Source: Neorhizobium huautlense
Lineage (GTDB): Bacteria > Pseudomonadota > Alphaproteobacteria > Rhizobiales > Rhizobiaceae
Assembly: GCF_030811685.1 (NCBI RefSeq)
Contig: NZ_JAUSRF010000003.1
Coordinates: forward strand, 310,001 to 374,000
DNA: 64,000 bases
Direction of reading: 5' to 3'
Shown piece after piece: positions 1 to 8,119 of the stretch. The position numbers and the translations under genes are program-made. Numbering within the stretch: position 1 is the first letter of the stretch; each line of letters opens with the position of its first letter. The notes under the pieces are model-generated. The model saw only the letters and a list, made by a program, of their open reading frames with translations. It was not told where the DNA came from and searched no databases.

Positions 1-944
1 GCATCAACAAGCCCAATGTCCGTTATGTCGCGCATCTTGACCTGCCGGCCTCCGTGGAAGGGTATTATCAGGAGACCGGCCGCGCCGGCCGCGACGGCCT
101 GCCGTCATCGACCTTCATGACCTACAGCATGCAGGATATCGTCCAGCGGCACCGGATGATCGAGGAAAATGCGGAATCCTCCGACGAGACCAAACGCATC
201 GAGCGCGCCAAGCTGAACGCGCTTCTGGCAATCTGCGAAACCGCCGGCTGCCGCCGCACCGCCATCCTGTCGCATTTCGGCGAGCGTTTTAGCCAGCGCT
301 GCGGCAATTGCGATACCTGCCGACAGCCGGTTGAACAGTGGGACGGCACCGATGCGGCGATCAAGGCGCTGGCGGCAGTCTACCGCACCGGCGAGCGTTT
401 CGGCACAGGCCATCTGATCGACGTCCTGATCGGCAAGGAGACGGAGAAGACGCAGAAATTCGGCCACACGGCGTTTCCGGTTTTTGGTGCGGGGCGCGAA
501 CATTCCGTGCAGACATGGCAGTCGGTGTTCCGGCAGTTGCTGGCCTTCGACCATATCGGTATCGACCACGGCAATTACGGCGCTGTGGTCCTGCGCGAAA
601 GCGCTGCCGATGTGTTCAAGAAACGCTGTCAGGTGATTTTCCGCAAGGACAAGACGCGGGCCGACCGCAAGGCGGCGAGGGCATCAGGTTCGAGTTCCGG
701 TGCCAACAGCCGGGCGGGACTTTCGGAGGTCGAAGCCGTTCTCTTCGAGCGCCTGCGAAAACTGCGTCTGGAAATCGCCAAGGATGCCGGTATCGCGCCC
801 TACATGGTCTTTCCGGATACGACGCTGGTGGCATTCGCGCGCGAGCGGCCATCCAGCGAACGCGAGATGCTTGGCATTGCCGGTGTGGGCGATACCAAGT
901 TCAAACGTTATGGCGACATGTTTCTGGAAGCCATCGCTGACTGA
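1..944 (+). CDS. recQ: ATP-dependent DNA helicase RecQ (3' part, 5' end outside window)
   Basis: The reading frame is already open at base 3 and gives about 313 C-terminal residues of a RecQ-family 3'-5' DNA helicase, which unwinds recombination and repair intermediates. The first visible residues are the end of the second helicase lobe, with the arginine-finger motif QETGRAGRDG. A four-cysteine zinc-binding segment follows (C at about visible residues 78 and 83, then CGNCDTC), then the winged-helix RQC domain and a C-terminal HRDC domain (ELRLEIAKDAG-like helix, GIAGVGDTKFKRYG). The TGA stop at 942-944 overlaps the 3' end of the convergent glycosyltransferase gene by 37 bases. The family assignment is secure; the 5' end cannot be seen. 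Confidence 0.95.
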   Translation, partial: INKPNVRYVAHLDLPASVEGYYQETGRAGRDGLPSSTFMTYSMQDIVQRHRMIEENAESSDETKRIERAKLNALLAICETAGCRRTAILSHFGERFSQRCGNCDTCRQPVEQWDGTDAAIKALAAVYRTGERFGTGHLIDVLIGKETEKTQKFGHTAFPVFGAGREHSVQTWQSVFRQLLAFDHIGIDHGNYGAVVLRESAADVFKKRCQVIFRKDKTRADRKAARASGSSSGANSRAGLSEVEAVLFERLRKLRLEIAKDAGIAPYMVFPDTTLVAFARERPSSEREMLGIAGVGDTKFKRYGDMFLEAIAD

Positions 945-1852
945 GCTTGTAGCTTGCCCATGCGGTTGCGCAGGCCGTGCCAGATGCCGAGCGTCATCAT
1001 CCTGGCTTGCTGGCGGCGATCCTCGGCGACAATACTGAAAAAGGCGAATTGCTTCAGCAGGCGATAAAGCAGGATTACCCGCCATGCCGTCGAAATCCAA
1101 GGGCGACGACACAGCCACAGCGCATTGCGGAAATGATAATAGTGTCGCAGGGCACTGTGCACCGGAATGCGCCGTCCCCGGAATGAAAACCATTCATCGC
1201 CGAGCGAGTGCTGCATCTTTGCCGTATAGACCCCGAAAGAGTTCATGCCGAGCATTTGTGCGCGCAGACCCCATTCGATATCCACGTAATCGATGAACAT
1301 CGCCTCTTCCATGAGGCCGACCCTTGCAAAGGCCTCGGCCGGGATCAGGCATCCTGACGCGATGAGAAAGTCGGCTTCAGCCATGTCATTTTCCGAAGAC
1401 ATCGGTCGACGTGCGATGGAAAGACCCTTGCGGTAGACAAAAGGGGCTACCTCGCCTTGCCGTTCGTCCGTATAACTGGGGCCGACCGCCGCGACGCGTT
1501 TTCCGGACGCCTGCAATCGCTCTAGCGCCAGCAACAGGTGCTGCACCATATCCGGCGCCGGTATGCTGTCCTGATCCAACAACAAGACATGCGTTGCGCC
1601 ACCGGTAAGCATATGTTGGATGCCGACATTCTGTGCATGCGCGATGCCGTGGTTGTCACCAAGGTTTTCCGTGGCGACGCGCAGTTCAGGCGACAATGAA
1701 GGCAGGTCTGTCGCAACGCCATTGTTGACGATCAGGAGTTCGGAAACCTGCGGCCTTATCGCTTCGATGAGTTCGAGCAACGCCTGATGATCCGGCTTGT
1801 AGCTAACAATCACCCCGGCGATGCGGACCTCAGCGGCAGAATTTCCGTTCAT
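908..1852 (-). CDS. Glycosyltransferase family 2, rhamnosyltransferase-like
   Basis: This 314-residue protein has a GT-A fold typical of family 2 enzymes that add a sugar, often rhamnose, to a lipid- or protein-anchored glycan on the cytoplasmic side. Visible features are the N-terminal nucleotide-binding start GVIVSYKPD (about residues 13-21), the acidic metal-binding DQDS (about residue 94), and the acceptor-region FIDYVDIEWGLRA segment. The start ATG overlaps the stop of the upstream epimerase gene by four bases (ATGA), so the two are translationally coupled. Together with manB and manC it points to a surface polysaccharide. The acceptor and exact donor are not determinable. It converges on recQ and overlaps its end. 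Confidence 0.88.
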   Translation of the reverse strand: MNGNSAAEVRIAGVIVSYKPDHQALLELIEAIRPQVSELLIVNNGVATDLPSLSPELRVATENLGDNHGIAHAQNVGIQHMLTGGATHVLLLDQDSIPAPDMVQHLLLALERLQASGKRVAAVGPSYTDERQGEVAPFVYRKGLSIARRPMSSENDMAEADFLIASGCLIPAEAFARVGLMEEAMFIDYVDIEWGLRAQMLGMNSFGVYTAKMQHSLGDEWFSFRGRRIPVHSALRHYYHFRNALWLCRRPWISTAWRVILLYRLLKQFAFFSIVAEDRRQQARMMTLGIWHGLRNRMGKLQAQSAMASRNMSP

Positions 1853-2778
1853 TTCAACTGTCGTTTCAGGGTCGCGACCATCCGGTCGAGGGCCTCCTGA
1901 ACCGAATATCGCGGTTTCCAGCCGGTGTCTGCCTTCAGCCGCGCGATATCCAGCACATTGGCCGGAATGTCGAACGAACGGCCCTTTACGTAGGACACGT
2001 TCGGTTCCGTGTCTGCCGCGACGCCGATCATGCGCAGAAGCTCGTTGAGACTGGCACCATCGCCGGAGCCGACATTGTAGGTCGGCACCCGATCCATCGG
2101 CAAAGGCGGTGCGGTCATGATGGCGATCAGTGCGCGTGCCGCGTCACCAACATCGATATAATCGCGGACCACGCTGCCATCGCCCCAGATTGTGACCGGT
2201 TCGCCCATCACCACCTGTCTGGCGAAAATCGACGCAGCCCCCTGCAGCTTTGCCGGTGATTGCGAGGCGCCGAACGGATTGCTCAGCCGGGCGACACGAA
2301 CATCCAGCCCCTGCAGCTTGCGGAAATTGGCCGCGTATTGTTCGGCTGCAACCTTGGTGACGCCGTAGATACTGAGCGGGTCGAGCGGATGATCCTCCGG
2401 GATCGGCAGTCGTCTGGCCTTGCCGTAGACCGTGCCGCCGGACGAGACGAAAACCAGCGGCACCGGCATGGTCTTGGCGATCTGCTGGAAGACGGCCAGA
2501 AGACCGCCGAGATTGGTCTTGGCATCCGCGGAAGGATCGTTTTCAGCGGAACCCGGCGTGGTCGACCATGCCAAGTGAAAAATGCCGTCCGGCCTTGCCT
2601 CGATGATATTTGCGACGGTTGCCGCATCTTGCAGGTCATATTCCACCCAGCGCTGCGTATCATACATGGGATGCCGCCCGCGCGTCGCAAAGATGACCTC
2701 ATGGCCAAGCGCACGCAGTTCCAGAGCCAATGCGGAGCCGAGAAAACCCGTTCCACCCGTGATCGCAAACCTCGCCAT
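1849..2778 (-). CDS. NAD(P)-dependent sugar-nucleotide epimerase/dehydratase (extended SDR)
   Basis: This 309-residue extended short-chain dehydrogenase acts on a nucleotide sugar. The Rossmann motif TGGTGFLG lies at residues 7-14, the SSGGTVYG strand at about 119-126 and the catalytic YGVTK at about 145-149. The ATG at 2776-2778 is preferred over upstream in-frame starts because the glycine motif must sit near the N-terminus and an AGAGGA ribosome site precedes it. It overlaps the downstream glycosyltransferase by ATGA. The family includes GalE-type 4-epimerases and GDP-6-deoxy-4-keto-mannose reductases. With GDP-mannose made nearby a GDP-deoxyhexose role is attractive, but this is inference. 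Confidence 0.85.
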   Translation of the reverse strand: MARFAITGGTGFLGSALALELRALGHEVIFATRGRHPMYDTQRWVEYDLQDAATVANIIEARPDGIFHLAWSTTPGSAENDPSADAKTNLGGLLAVFQQIAKTMPVPLVFVSSGGTVYGKARRLPIPEDHPLDPLSIYGVTKVAAEQYAANFRKLQGLDVRVARLSNPFGASQSPAKLQGAASIFARQVVMGEPVTIWGDGSVVRDYIDVGDAARALIAIMTAPPLPMDRVPTYNVGSGDGASLNELLRMIGVAADTEPNVSYVKGRSFDIPANVLDIARLKADTGWKPRYSVQEALDRMVATLKRQLK

Positions 2779-3385
2779 CAGTCCTCTTTCTCTTGTTGAA
2801 AGCCCACCAGATGCCCCTGCAGGGACAGAGTGCAATTATCGATATCAAACAATGAATTAGGCAGATTTATTGAGCGCGCCGGGGTCAATCTGCGCGATTG
2901 CGCATCGTCCGCGAGCCGGCAGATAGCAGCACTTGCGGGCTCTCTATCCAAAAGCGAACGGCGGTTGCCGGCGAGGATCATCTCCTGATCATGTCAGGGC
3001 CAAGGAGCGCGCAGCCTGACGTCATCATTGCGATAGGCATTGAGGCACTCCTCTTGGTTTTCGCGGAATTGCCGCGTCGGCAACTCACAACATCCGATAG
3101 TCCGTCGGCATTCCATTCGCCAAATAGGCCGCAAGGATGACATCGCAAGGCCTTTTTCGTGACGATTACCCATTCAGTTAGCGGCTTTCGGCAACTGCGG
3201 CAACCGATACGTGACTATTGGTCGGATTGCACGCATGAAATCGAGAGCCCCCATCTCGTGAATCGGGAGGTTCGGAGTAAAATCAGTGCGGCATTTTTTC
3301 AGTCGTCAGATATCGGCAAAACGCCGCTGCCATGCTCCACACGTGACAATGTAAATGCAGGCCGGTGACCAACTTTTCGACAGGT
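2779..3385. other. 607-base gap without a recognisable gene
   Basis: Between the epimerase start and the end of the upstream glycosyltransferase I find only short frames with no family-like sequence on either strand. Base composition is lower in GC than the flanking genes in several stretches. It presumably holds the promoter for the epimerase-glycosyltransferase pair and may be a scar of a lost polysaccharide gene. I see no tRNA and no clear terminator. Confidence 0.5.
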
Positions 3386-4201
3386 TTAGAAAAACTTGAA
3401 GCCCCATCTTCGGTAGAAGCTGAAGGCTGATTTGCTGAATTGATATATGTGCCAGATGCCCTTGCGGGATGCATTGCCGCCGCCGTGGACAATAGTAACG
3501 TCAGGTGCGTAGGCGATATCACCTTCGGAACCTACACGCAGCGACAGATCAAAATCCTCGAAATACAGGAAATAACGGTCGTCAAAGCCGCCCAGTTTCC
3601 GGACTGCATGCCCACGGAAAAACATGAAGCAGCCGCCGACGATCGGTGGGTTCCAATAAACGCCGTGCTTTTGCACGTCGCGCATTTCGTAACGATCAAG
3701 GCGCGATCGGAACCGGTCACGGATGAAACGCGGCGCGAAACCGCGCAGGGCAAGGTCCAGCACGCTTGGAAAACGCTTGCACAGATAGTGACGCGTGCCA
3801 TCCCCGGAACGGGCAAGCGGCGTGAGCAGCAGACAGTTTGTATGTGTCTGCATGAAGCGGGCAGCGTTGCCGAGTGCATCGGATGCCATCACGACATCCG
3901 GGTTCAGCACCAGATGAAAATCGCCCGTATCCGGTAGTACGAGATTGTTCGCTCGCCCGAAGCCGATATTGCCGTGACCTTCGATCAACGTGCTGCGGAG
4001 TTGGGCGAAGTTTTCGTTGAGCCAGGATGACAGATCGGGAGCGGGCGAATTGTCCACGATCGTCACGGACACGTCGAGATCCACGGCGTGAGCGATTGCT
4101 GAAGAAAGGCTCGCGAGTGTTCGCGCAAGATCCTGCCGGTCAGGCTTGTAAACGACGACACACACGGTGAGGTGCGCAGGCGCAATGGAGCCATCAGACA
4201 T
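3386..4201 (-). CDS. Glycosyltransferase family 2, WbbL/rhamnosyltransferase-like
   Basis: A 271-residue GT2 protein. The N-terminal nucleotide-binding strand reads TVCVVVYKPD (about residues 12-21). A NIGFGRANN segment at about 77-85 and the LNPDV metal-binding turn at about 97-101 match rhamnosyltransferases such as WbbL. The FLYFEDFDLSLRV segment at about 214-226 is the catalytic-base region. It follows manC on the same strand after 44 bases and is probably in the same transcript. It would transfer a deoxyhexose or hexose during O-antigen, capsule or exopolysaccharide assembly. The acceptor is unknown. Confidence 0.87.
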   Translation of the reverse strand: MSDGSIAPAHLTVCVVVYKPDRQDLARTLASLSSAIAHAVDLDVSVTIVDNSPAPDLSSWLNENFAQLRSTLIEGHGNIGFGRANNLVLPDTGDFHLVLNPDVVMASDALGNAARFMQTHTNCLLLTPLARSGDGTRHYLCKRFPSVLDLALRGFAPRFIRDRFRSRLDRYEMRDVQKHGVYWNPPIVGGCFMFFRGHAVRKLGGFDDRYFLYFEDFDLSLRVGSEGDIAYAPDVTIVHGGGNASRKGIWHIYQFSKSAFSFYRRWGFKFF

Positions 4202-4245
4202 GGATGCCCTCGCGTGCCTTGTAAAGCCGCGTCATGATGGTCGGG

Positions 4246-5673
4246 TCATTCTCGGCCAAACTCATCGCTGACGCGCACGATGTCGTCTTCGCCGAGATAG
4301 GAGCCCGTCTGTACCTCGATCATTTCCAGAACGATCCTGCCCGGATTGTAGAGACGATGCAGGTCGCCTTGCGGAATGTAGATCGACTGGTTTTCGCGAA
4401 CGATGCTGACGGTGTTTCCAATCGTGACTTCCGCCGTGCCCTTAACGCAGATCCAATGTTCGGAGCGATGGAAATGTTTTTGCAGCGACAGTTTCTTGCC
4501 CGGCAACACGAACAGGCGCTTCACCTGGAAACGGTCGCCGTTGAGAATGGACGTATAACCACCCCAGGGACGATAACATGTCGGGTGGGTTTCCGTCAGG
4601 TTTGATGTTGCCTTCACCGCCGCCAGTTGCCTGACCAGCTTGCCGACCTCCTGAGCCTCGTCAAGACGGCCCACATAAACGGCATCCTCGCTGGCGATGA
4701 CCGCGACATCCTTGACGCCCTGAACGGCGAGGTGGGATGCACGGGAAAGCACAAGCGAGTTTTCCGTGTTCACGACGGTCGCGTTGCCGATGACGACATT
4801 GCCCTTGTCATCCTTGTCGCCGAGTTTCCACACCGCATCCCAGCTGCCGAGATCAGACCAGGCAAAGGAAGATGCCACGACTGCGGCATTGGTGGTCTTT
4901 TCCATGACAGCGTAATCGATCGAGATGTCGGGGCTCGTCTGGAACGTTTCCTGGTCGAGGCGCACGAAATCGAGGTCGACGGTCGCCTTTTCCACGGCCG
5001 CTTTGGCCGCCTTGCAGACCTGCGGGGCAAAGGTTTGCAATTCGCTGAGCAGAAGGTCGGCGCGCGACAGGAATATGCCGGAATTCCACAGAAAGCCGCC
5101 CGACGACAGCATATCTTCCGCCACGGACAGGTTTGGTTTTTCCACGAAACGCTTGACCGCATATGCGCCGCCGGCAAGCGGTTCGCCCTGCTCGATGTAA
5201 CCGTAGCCGGTTGCCGGCTCGGTCGGGGCGATGCCGAAGGTGACGATCTTGCCGGACATGGCCGTATCGCGGGCAGTGGCAATGGCCGCCTGCCATGCCT
5301 CACCCGGGTCGATTTCGTGATCCGAGGCGAGCAGTTGCAGCAATGCGCCGTCTCCGAACCGGCTGCCGAGGTAATAGGCGGCTGCGGCAATGGCTGCGGC
5401 GGTGTTGCGAGCGACCGGTTCGAGCAGGATGGCGGACAGGGCGACACCGGCTTCACGCGCCTGTTCGGCGACGTTGAAGCGAAAATCCTGGTTGGTGATG
5501 ACAACAGGCGCCTCGAATATCGCCTTGTCGGCGACGCGCGCGAGTGTCTGCTGAAACAGCGAGGTTTCGTCGACGACCTGAATGAACTGTTTCGGTGCAC
5601 TCGAACGCGAAAGCGGCCAAAGGCGCGTTCCCTTGCCACCGGCCATGATGACGGGAATGATTTTCTGGCTCAT
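4246..5673 (-). CDS. manC: Mannose-1-phosphate guanylyltransferase / mannose-6-phosphate isomerase, type II
   Basis: A 475-residue two-domain enzyme that makes GDP-mannose from mannose-1-phosphate and GTP and often also isomerises fructose-6-phosphate to mannose-6-phosphate. The nucleotidyltransferase signature GGKGTRLWPLSR lies at about residues 11-22. The C-terminal cupin has the metal-binding segment LSLQKHFHRSEHW at about 395-407, the usual architecture and length for the family. The ATG at 5671-5673 follows a GGAG site; the longer in-frame extension has no family-like sequence. It lies 55 bases after the phosphomannomutase gene on the same strand. It supplies activated mannose for the glycosyltransferases beside it. 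Confidence 0.95.
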   Translation of the reverse strand: MSQKIIPVIMAGGKGTRLWPLSRSSAPKQFIQVVDETSLFQQTLARVADKAIFEAPVVITNQDFRFNVAEQAREAGVALSAILLEPVARNTAAAIAAAAYYLGSRFGDGALLQLLASDHEIDPGEAWQAAIATARDTAMSGKIVTFGIAPTEPATGYGYIEQGEPLAGGAYAVKRFVEKPNLSVAEDMLSSGGFLWNSGIFLSRADLLLSELQTFAPQVCKAAKAAVEKATVDLDFVRLDQETFQTSPDISIDYAVMEKTTNAAVVASSFAWSDLGSWDAVWKLGDKDDKGNVVIGNATVVNTENSLVLSRASHLAVQGVKDVAVIASEDAVYVGRLDEAQEVGKLVRQLAAVKATSNLTETHPTCYRPWGGYTSILNGDRFQVKRLFVLPGKKLSLQKHFHRSEHWICVKGTAEVTIGNTVSIVRENQSIYIPQGDLHRLYNPGRIVLEMIEVQTGSYLGEDDIVRVSDEFGRE

Positions 5674-5728
5674 GTGTGGCTCCGGTCTTGAAACGTCTGA
5701 ACTGAAGGAGAGAGCGGATGTTGGCACA

Positions 5729-7147
5729 TCAGTGATTACGCATCCAGTTCCTGACAAGGGCAAGGCTTTTTTCGAGTAGCGACGCGGCGGTCTTGGCATC
5801 CTCGGATTCGACATAACACCGCATTTCCGGTGCATTTCCGGAGGGGCGGAAATGCACGATGGATCGATCCGAAAGGGTGATCCTCAGGCCGTCAATATCG
5901 CTGATATCCGAAACGGTTCCGACCGGCGCCATGAATGCATCCAGATTCCGGCGCGCGGAACGCAGATGGGCCATCAAGGCAGCGCTTTTCTCAACGGCAG
6001 TGTTTTCAAGGCGATCCGCAAGAGCATAGGGCAGGCGAAAACCGGCGGCGATCTCCGAGAGCGGGCGACGTTCCTTGGCGGCAAGCAGGAGAGCCGCCAG
6101 AATGGGCACAAAGCTGTCGCGTGTCGGAAGCGCGCTTAAAGTAGAATTCGGGGTGGTGAAACGCGATCCCAGCAGCACGCCGCCGTTTGCTTCGAACCCC
6201 ATCACAGCCTGGTCACCGGCGGCAATGGCCGTGTTCATCGCTTCGATTACGAACGGTGAGCCGACCCTGGTTCTGACGACCCGGAAATCACCGGCATTCT
6301 CGATCCCGGAATTGGATGTGACCGGGGTTACAACACGTTTTGCATCGAGAAAACGTGCGACAATCAGGCCGAGCAGATCGCCGCGCAGCGGTGCGCCTGT
6401 CTCGTCGGCGATCAGCGGGCGGTCTCCATCTCCGTCGGCGGATACGATCGCGTCGAGCGCGTGTTCCCGAACCCAGCCCGTCATGAGGTCGATCGTCTCC
6501 GTCGAGACGGCTTCGGTATCGACCGGGATGAAATGGTCGGAGCGGCCGAGCGGAACGATCTGTGCACCATATCCGGCGATCACGTCGACAAGCAGATCGC
6601 GTGCGACAGTGCTGTGTTGATAGACGCCAACCTTCAATCCCGATAGCGCGCCCGCCGGAAGAATGGAGGCGTTACGGTGCAGGAAAAGCTCTTCCGCCTT
6701 GCTGTCCGGATTGGTGGAGGGGAGTGCCGAAAGGTCGGAAATTTCGTCGCCTATCCGTGCCGCAATCCGGGTGATCGCCTCTTCGTCGGACTTGTCGATT
6801 TCACCGTCGGGCCTGTAGAATTTGATACCGTTGCGGTCCGCCGGAATATGCGAACCGGTGACCATCAGGCAGGCGCAGTGCTGAGACATCGCATAAAGCG
6901 CCAGGGCCGGGGTGGGGATAGCGCCACAATTGATGGGTTGCAGGCCTGCATGTTGAAGTGCGGCCATGCATGACGCAGCAATCGATGGGGTCGACGGGCG
7001 AAAATCACCGGCGACAAAGATCCGGTCTCCCGGTTTCACGAAACCGGCGTCGAGCAAGTGTCTGGCAAACGCTGTGACATATAGAACCGTGGCAGGCCCC
7101 TGAAGATCAGTAACGAGGCCGCGCAGCCCGCTCGTGCCGAATTTCAT
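5729..7147 (-). CDS. manB: Phosphomannomutase (alpha-D-phosphohexomutase superfamily)
   Basis: A 472-residue phosphohexomutase that interconverts mannose-6-phosphate and mannose-1-phosphate. Landmarks are the N-terminal KFGTSGLRG (residues 2-10), the phosphoserine loop VTGSHIPADRNGIKFY at about 95-110, the metal-binding DGDGDRP at about 238-244, the sugar-recognition GFEANGG at about 318-324, and a phosphate-binding RPSGNAPEMRCY near the C-terminus. The phosphoserine loop reads TGSHIP where many relatives have TASHNP; this variant still contains the catalytic serine and histidine. It is the first gene of the minus-strand mannose block. Phosphoglucomutase activity cannot be excluded. Confidence 0.93.
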   Translation of the reverse strand: MKFGTSGLRGLVTDLQGPATVLYVTAFARHLLDAGFVKPGDRIFVAGDFRPSTPSIAASCMAALQHAGLQPINCGAIPTPALALYAMSQHCACLMVTGSHIPADRNGIKFYRPDGEIDKSDEEAITRIAARIGDEISDLSALPSTNPDSKAEELFLHRNASILPAGALSGLKVGVYQHSTVARDLLVDVIAGYGAQIVPLGRSDHFIPVDTEAVSTETIDLMTGWVREHALDAIVSADGDGDRPLIADETGAPLRGDLLGLIVARFLDAKRVVTPVTSNSGIENAGDFRVVRTRVGSPFVIEAMNTAIAAGDQAVMGFEANGGVLLGSRFTTPNSTLSALPTRDSFVPILAALLLAAKERRPLSEIAAGFRLPYALADRLENTAVEKSAALMAHLRSARRNLDAFMAPVGTVSDISDIDGLRITLSDRSIVHFRPSGNAPEMRCYVESEDAKTAASLLEKSLALVRNWMRNH

Positions 7148-7514
7148 GAAGGTCCTCTATGCTGTTAGCCGCATTGGCTCATGGGTAAAACGTCGCACTC
7201 CAGAGTCAATAAGGCTTTCTTAGGGGCTTGCTTATGAACAAATTCCACCATGCACAAACATGCCGACTTCAAACGCCTTTCCCGCGCATGCGCACCGGGA
7301 ACCGCCGACCGGCGGCGATACCAGCGGAAGTTAGGGCAGGAGCGCTTTTAGTGAAGATGCAACCTGAGCGAAAATGACGGTGTGGCAACGCGTTAAGGCC
7401 GCTTTCGAAAAAGCTGCCATCACATGGATTGCCTAGCCGGAAAAGCTTTGCTAATGGGCTGCATCCGAACGGCTCGCAGATTCCCTTGGGACGTGATGTG
7501 GGCCGAACCGATGA
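7148..7514. other. Intergenic region upstream of manB and tRNA-Gln
   Basis: This 367-base region holds the divergent promoters for manB and the tRNA. No family-like coding sequence is visible. A 20-codon frame at 7374-7436 starts with ATG after a GAGCGAAA stretch and encodes an amphipathic peptide (MTVWQRVKAAFEKAAITWIA). I do not claim it as a gene, but note it as a possible microprotein. Confidence 0.4.
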
Positions 7515-7589
7515 TGGGGCGTCGCCAAGCGGTAAGGCACCGGTTTTTGGTACCGGCATTCCCAGGTTCGAATCCTGGCGCCCCAGCCA
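7515..7589 (+). tRNA. tRNA-Gln (anticodon TTG)
   Basis: The segment folds into a complete cloverleaf. The acceptor stem TGGGGCG (7515-7521) pairs with CGCCCCA (7579-7585), followed by the discriminator G and an encoded CCA at 7587-7589. The anticodon stem CCGGT/ACCGG encloses the loop TTTTGGT with anticodon TTG at 7547-7549. The T arm reads CCAGG-TTCGAAT-CCTGG. The anticodon and the U1 acceptor start are typical of bacterial tRNA-Gln(UUG), which reads CAA and, by wobble, CAG. Confidence 0.96.
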
Positions 7590-7611
7590 TTGCCTATATT
7601 AATTATGAAAA

Positions 7612-7887
7612 TCAGCGATTTAGGCGATGATGGAAAAAGCGAAGCATAGCCGCTTCGTGGGTCCTCCATGTGGAATTCCTTGCCCCGCTGGCTGATTGCA
7701 TCAAAACCAAGCCCTTGATCGGCGAAAGCCCGGCATCCGAAGCTCTGCTGAGCGCATCGATAACGTTCCGGCGGTTTTGGGCGGGAGCAGTAATTTCTAC
7801 GCTTACCACTTCTCTGGCCAAAAAGGCTGCTGGAGAAATGATCGTGAGGTCATCGAGGATGATGCGGGCGCGGTCATTTAAAGCCAT
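7612..7887 (-). CDS. Hypothetical protein, 91 residues
   Basis: A minus-strand frame converging on the tRNA-Gln gene encodes a 91-residue protein starting MALNDRARIILDDL and ending FFHHRLNR. I do not recognise the family. The ATG at 7885-7887 is chosen because the upstream extension looks non-coding. The N-terminal third could form an alpha-beta unit with ISPAAFLAREVVSVEIT. It may be a small regulator or a false call; evidence is only its length, position and reasonable composition. Confidence 0.35.
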   Translation of the reverse strand: MALNDRARIILDDLTIISPAAFLAREVVSVEITAPAQNRRNVIDALSRASDAGLSPIKGLVLMQSASGARNSTWRTHEAAMLRFFHHRLNR

Positions 7888-7918
7888 GTCATGAACTGTG
7901 CATGGCAAGAATCTGGAA

Positions 7919-8049
7919 ATGCTCACTTGTACATATGAGCATCTTTGTCCTGCTGCAGAGCAGCGTTGTCGCTCAAAACCTGTCGTAATTCCCTGAAATT
8001 CGCAGGAATAGTCTAAAAATCGCATTATTGATTGATGCACATACGTGCA
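7919..8049. promoter_or_regulatory. Candidate operator region upstream of the Afu-type operon
   Basis: Two dyads precede the transporter operon. The first is ATGCTCA-N10-TGAGCAT (7919-7942), a perfect 7-base inverted repeat. The second is TGCAC-ATAC-GTGCA (8036-8049), perfect 5-base arms around ATAC. The operon encodes its own LacI-family regulator, whose relatives bind dyads of about this size, so one of them is a plausible operator. No TGA-N9-TCA iron box is present here. Confidence 0.4.
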
Positions 8050-8119
8050 AACTGTCATCCTGCTGTCATTGATCGTTCTTATGGTCCTGCCTCGTTAGAT
8101 GAGAAAAGGGGCGGCCATC

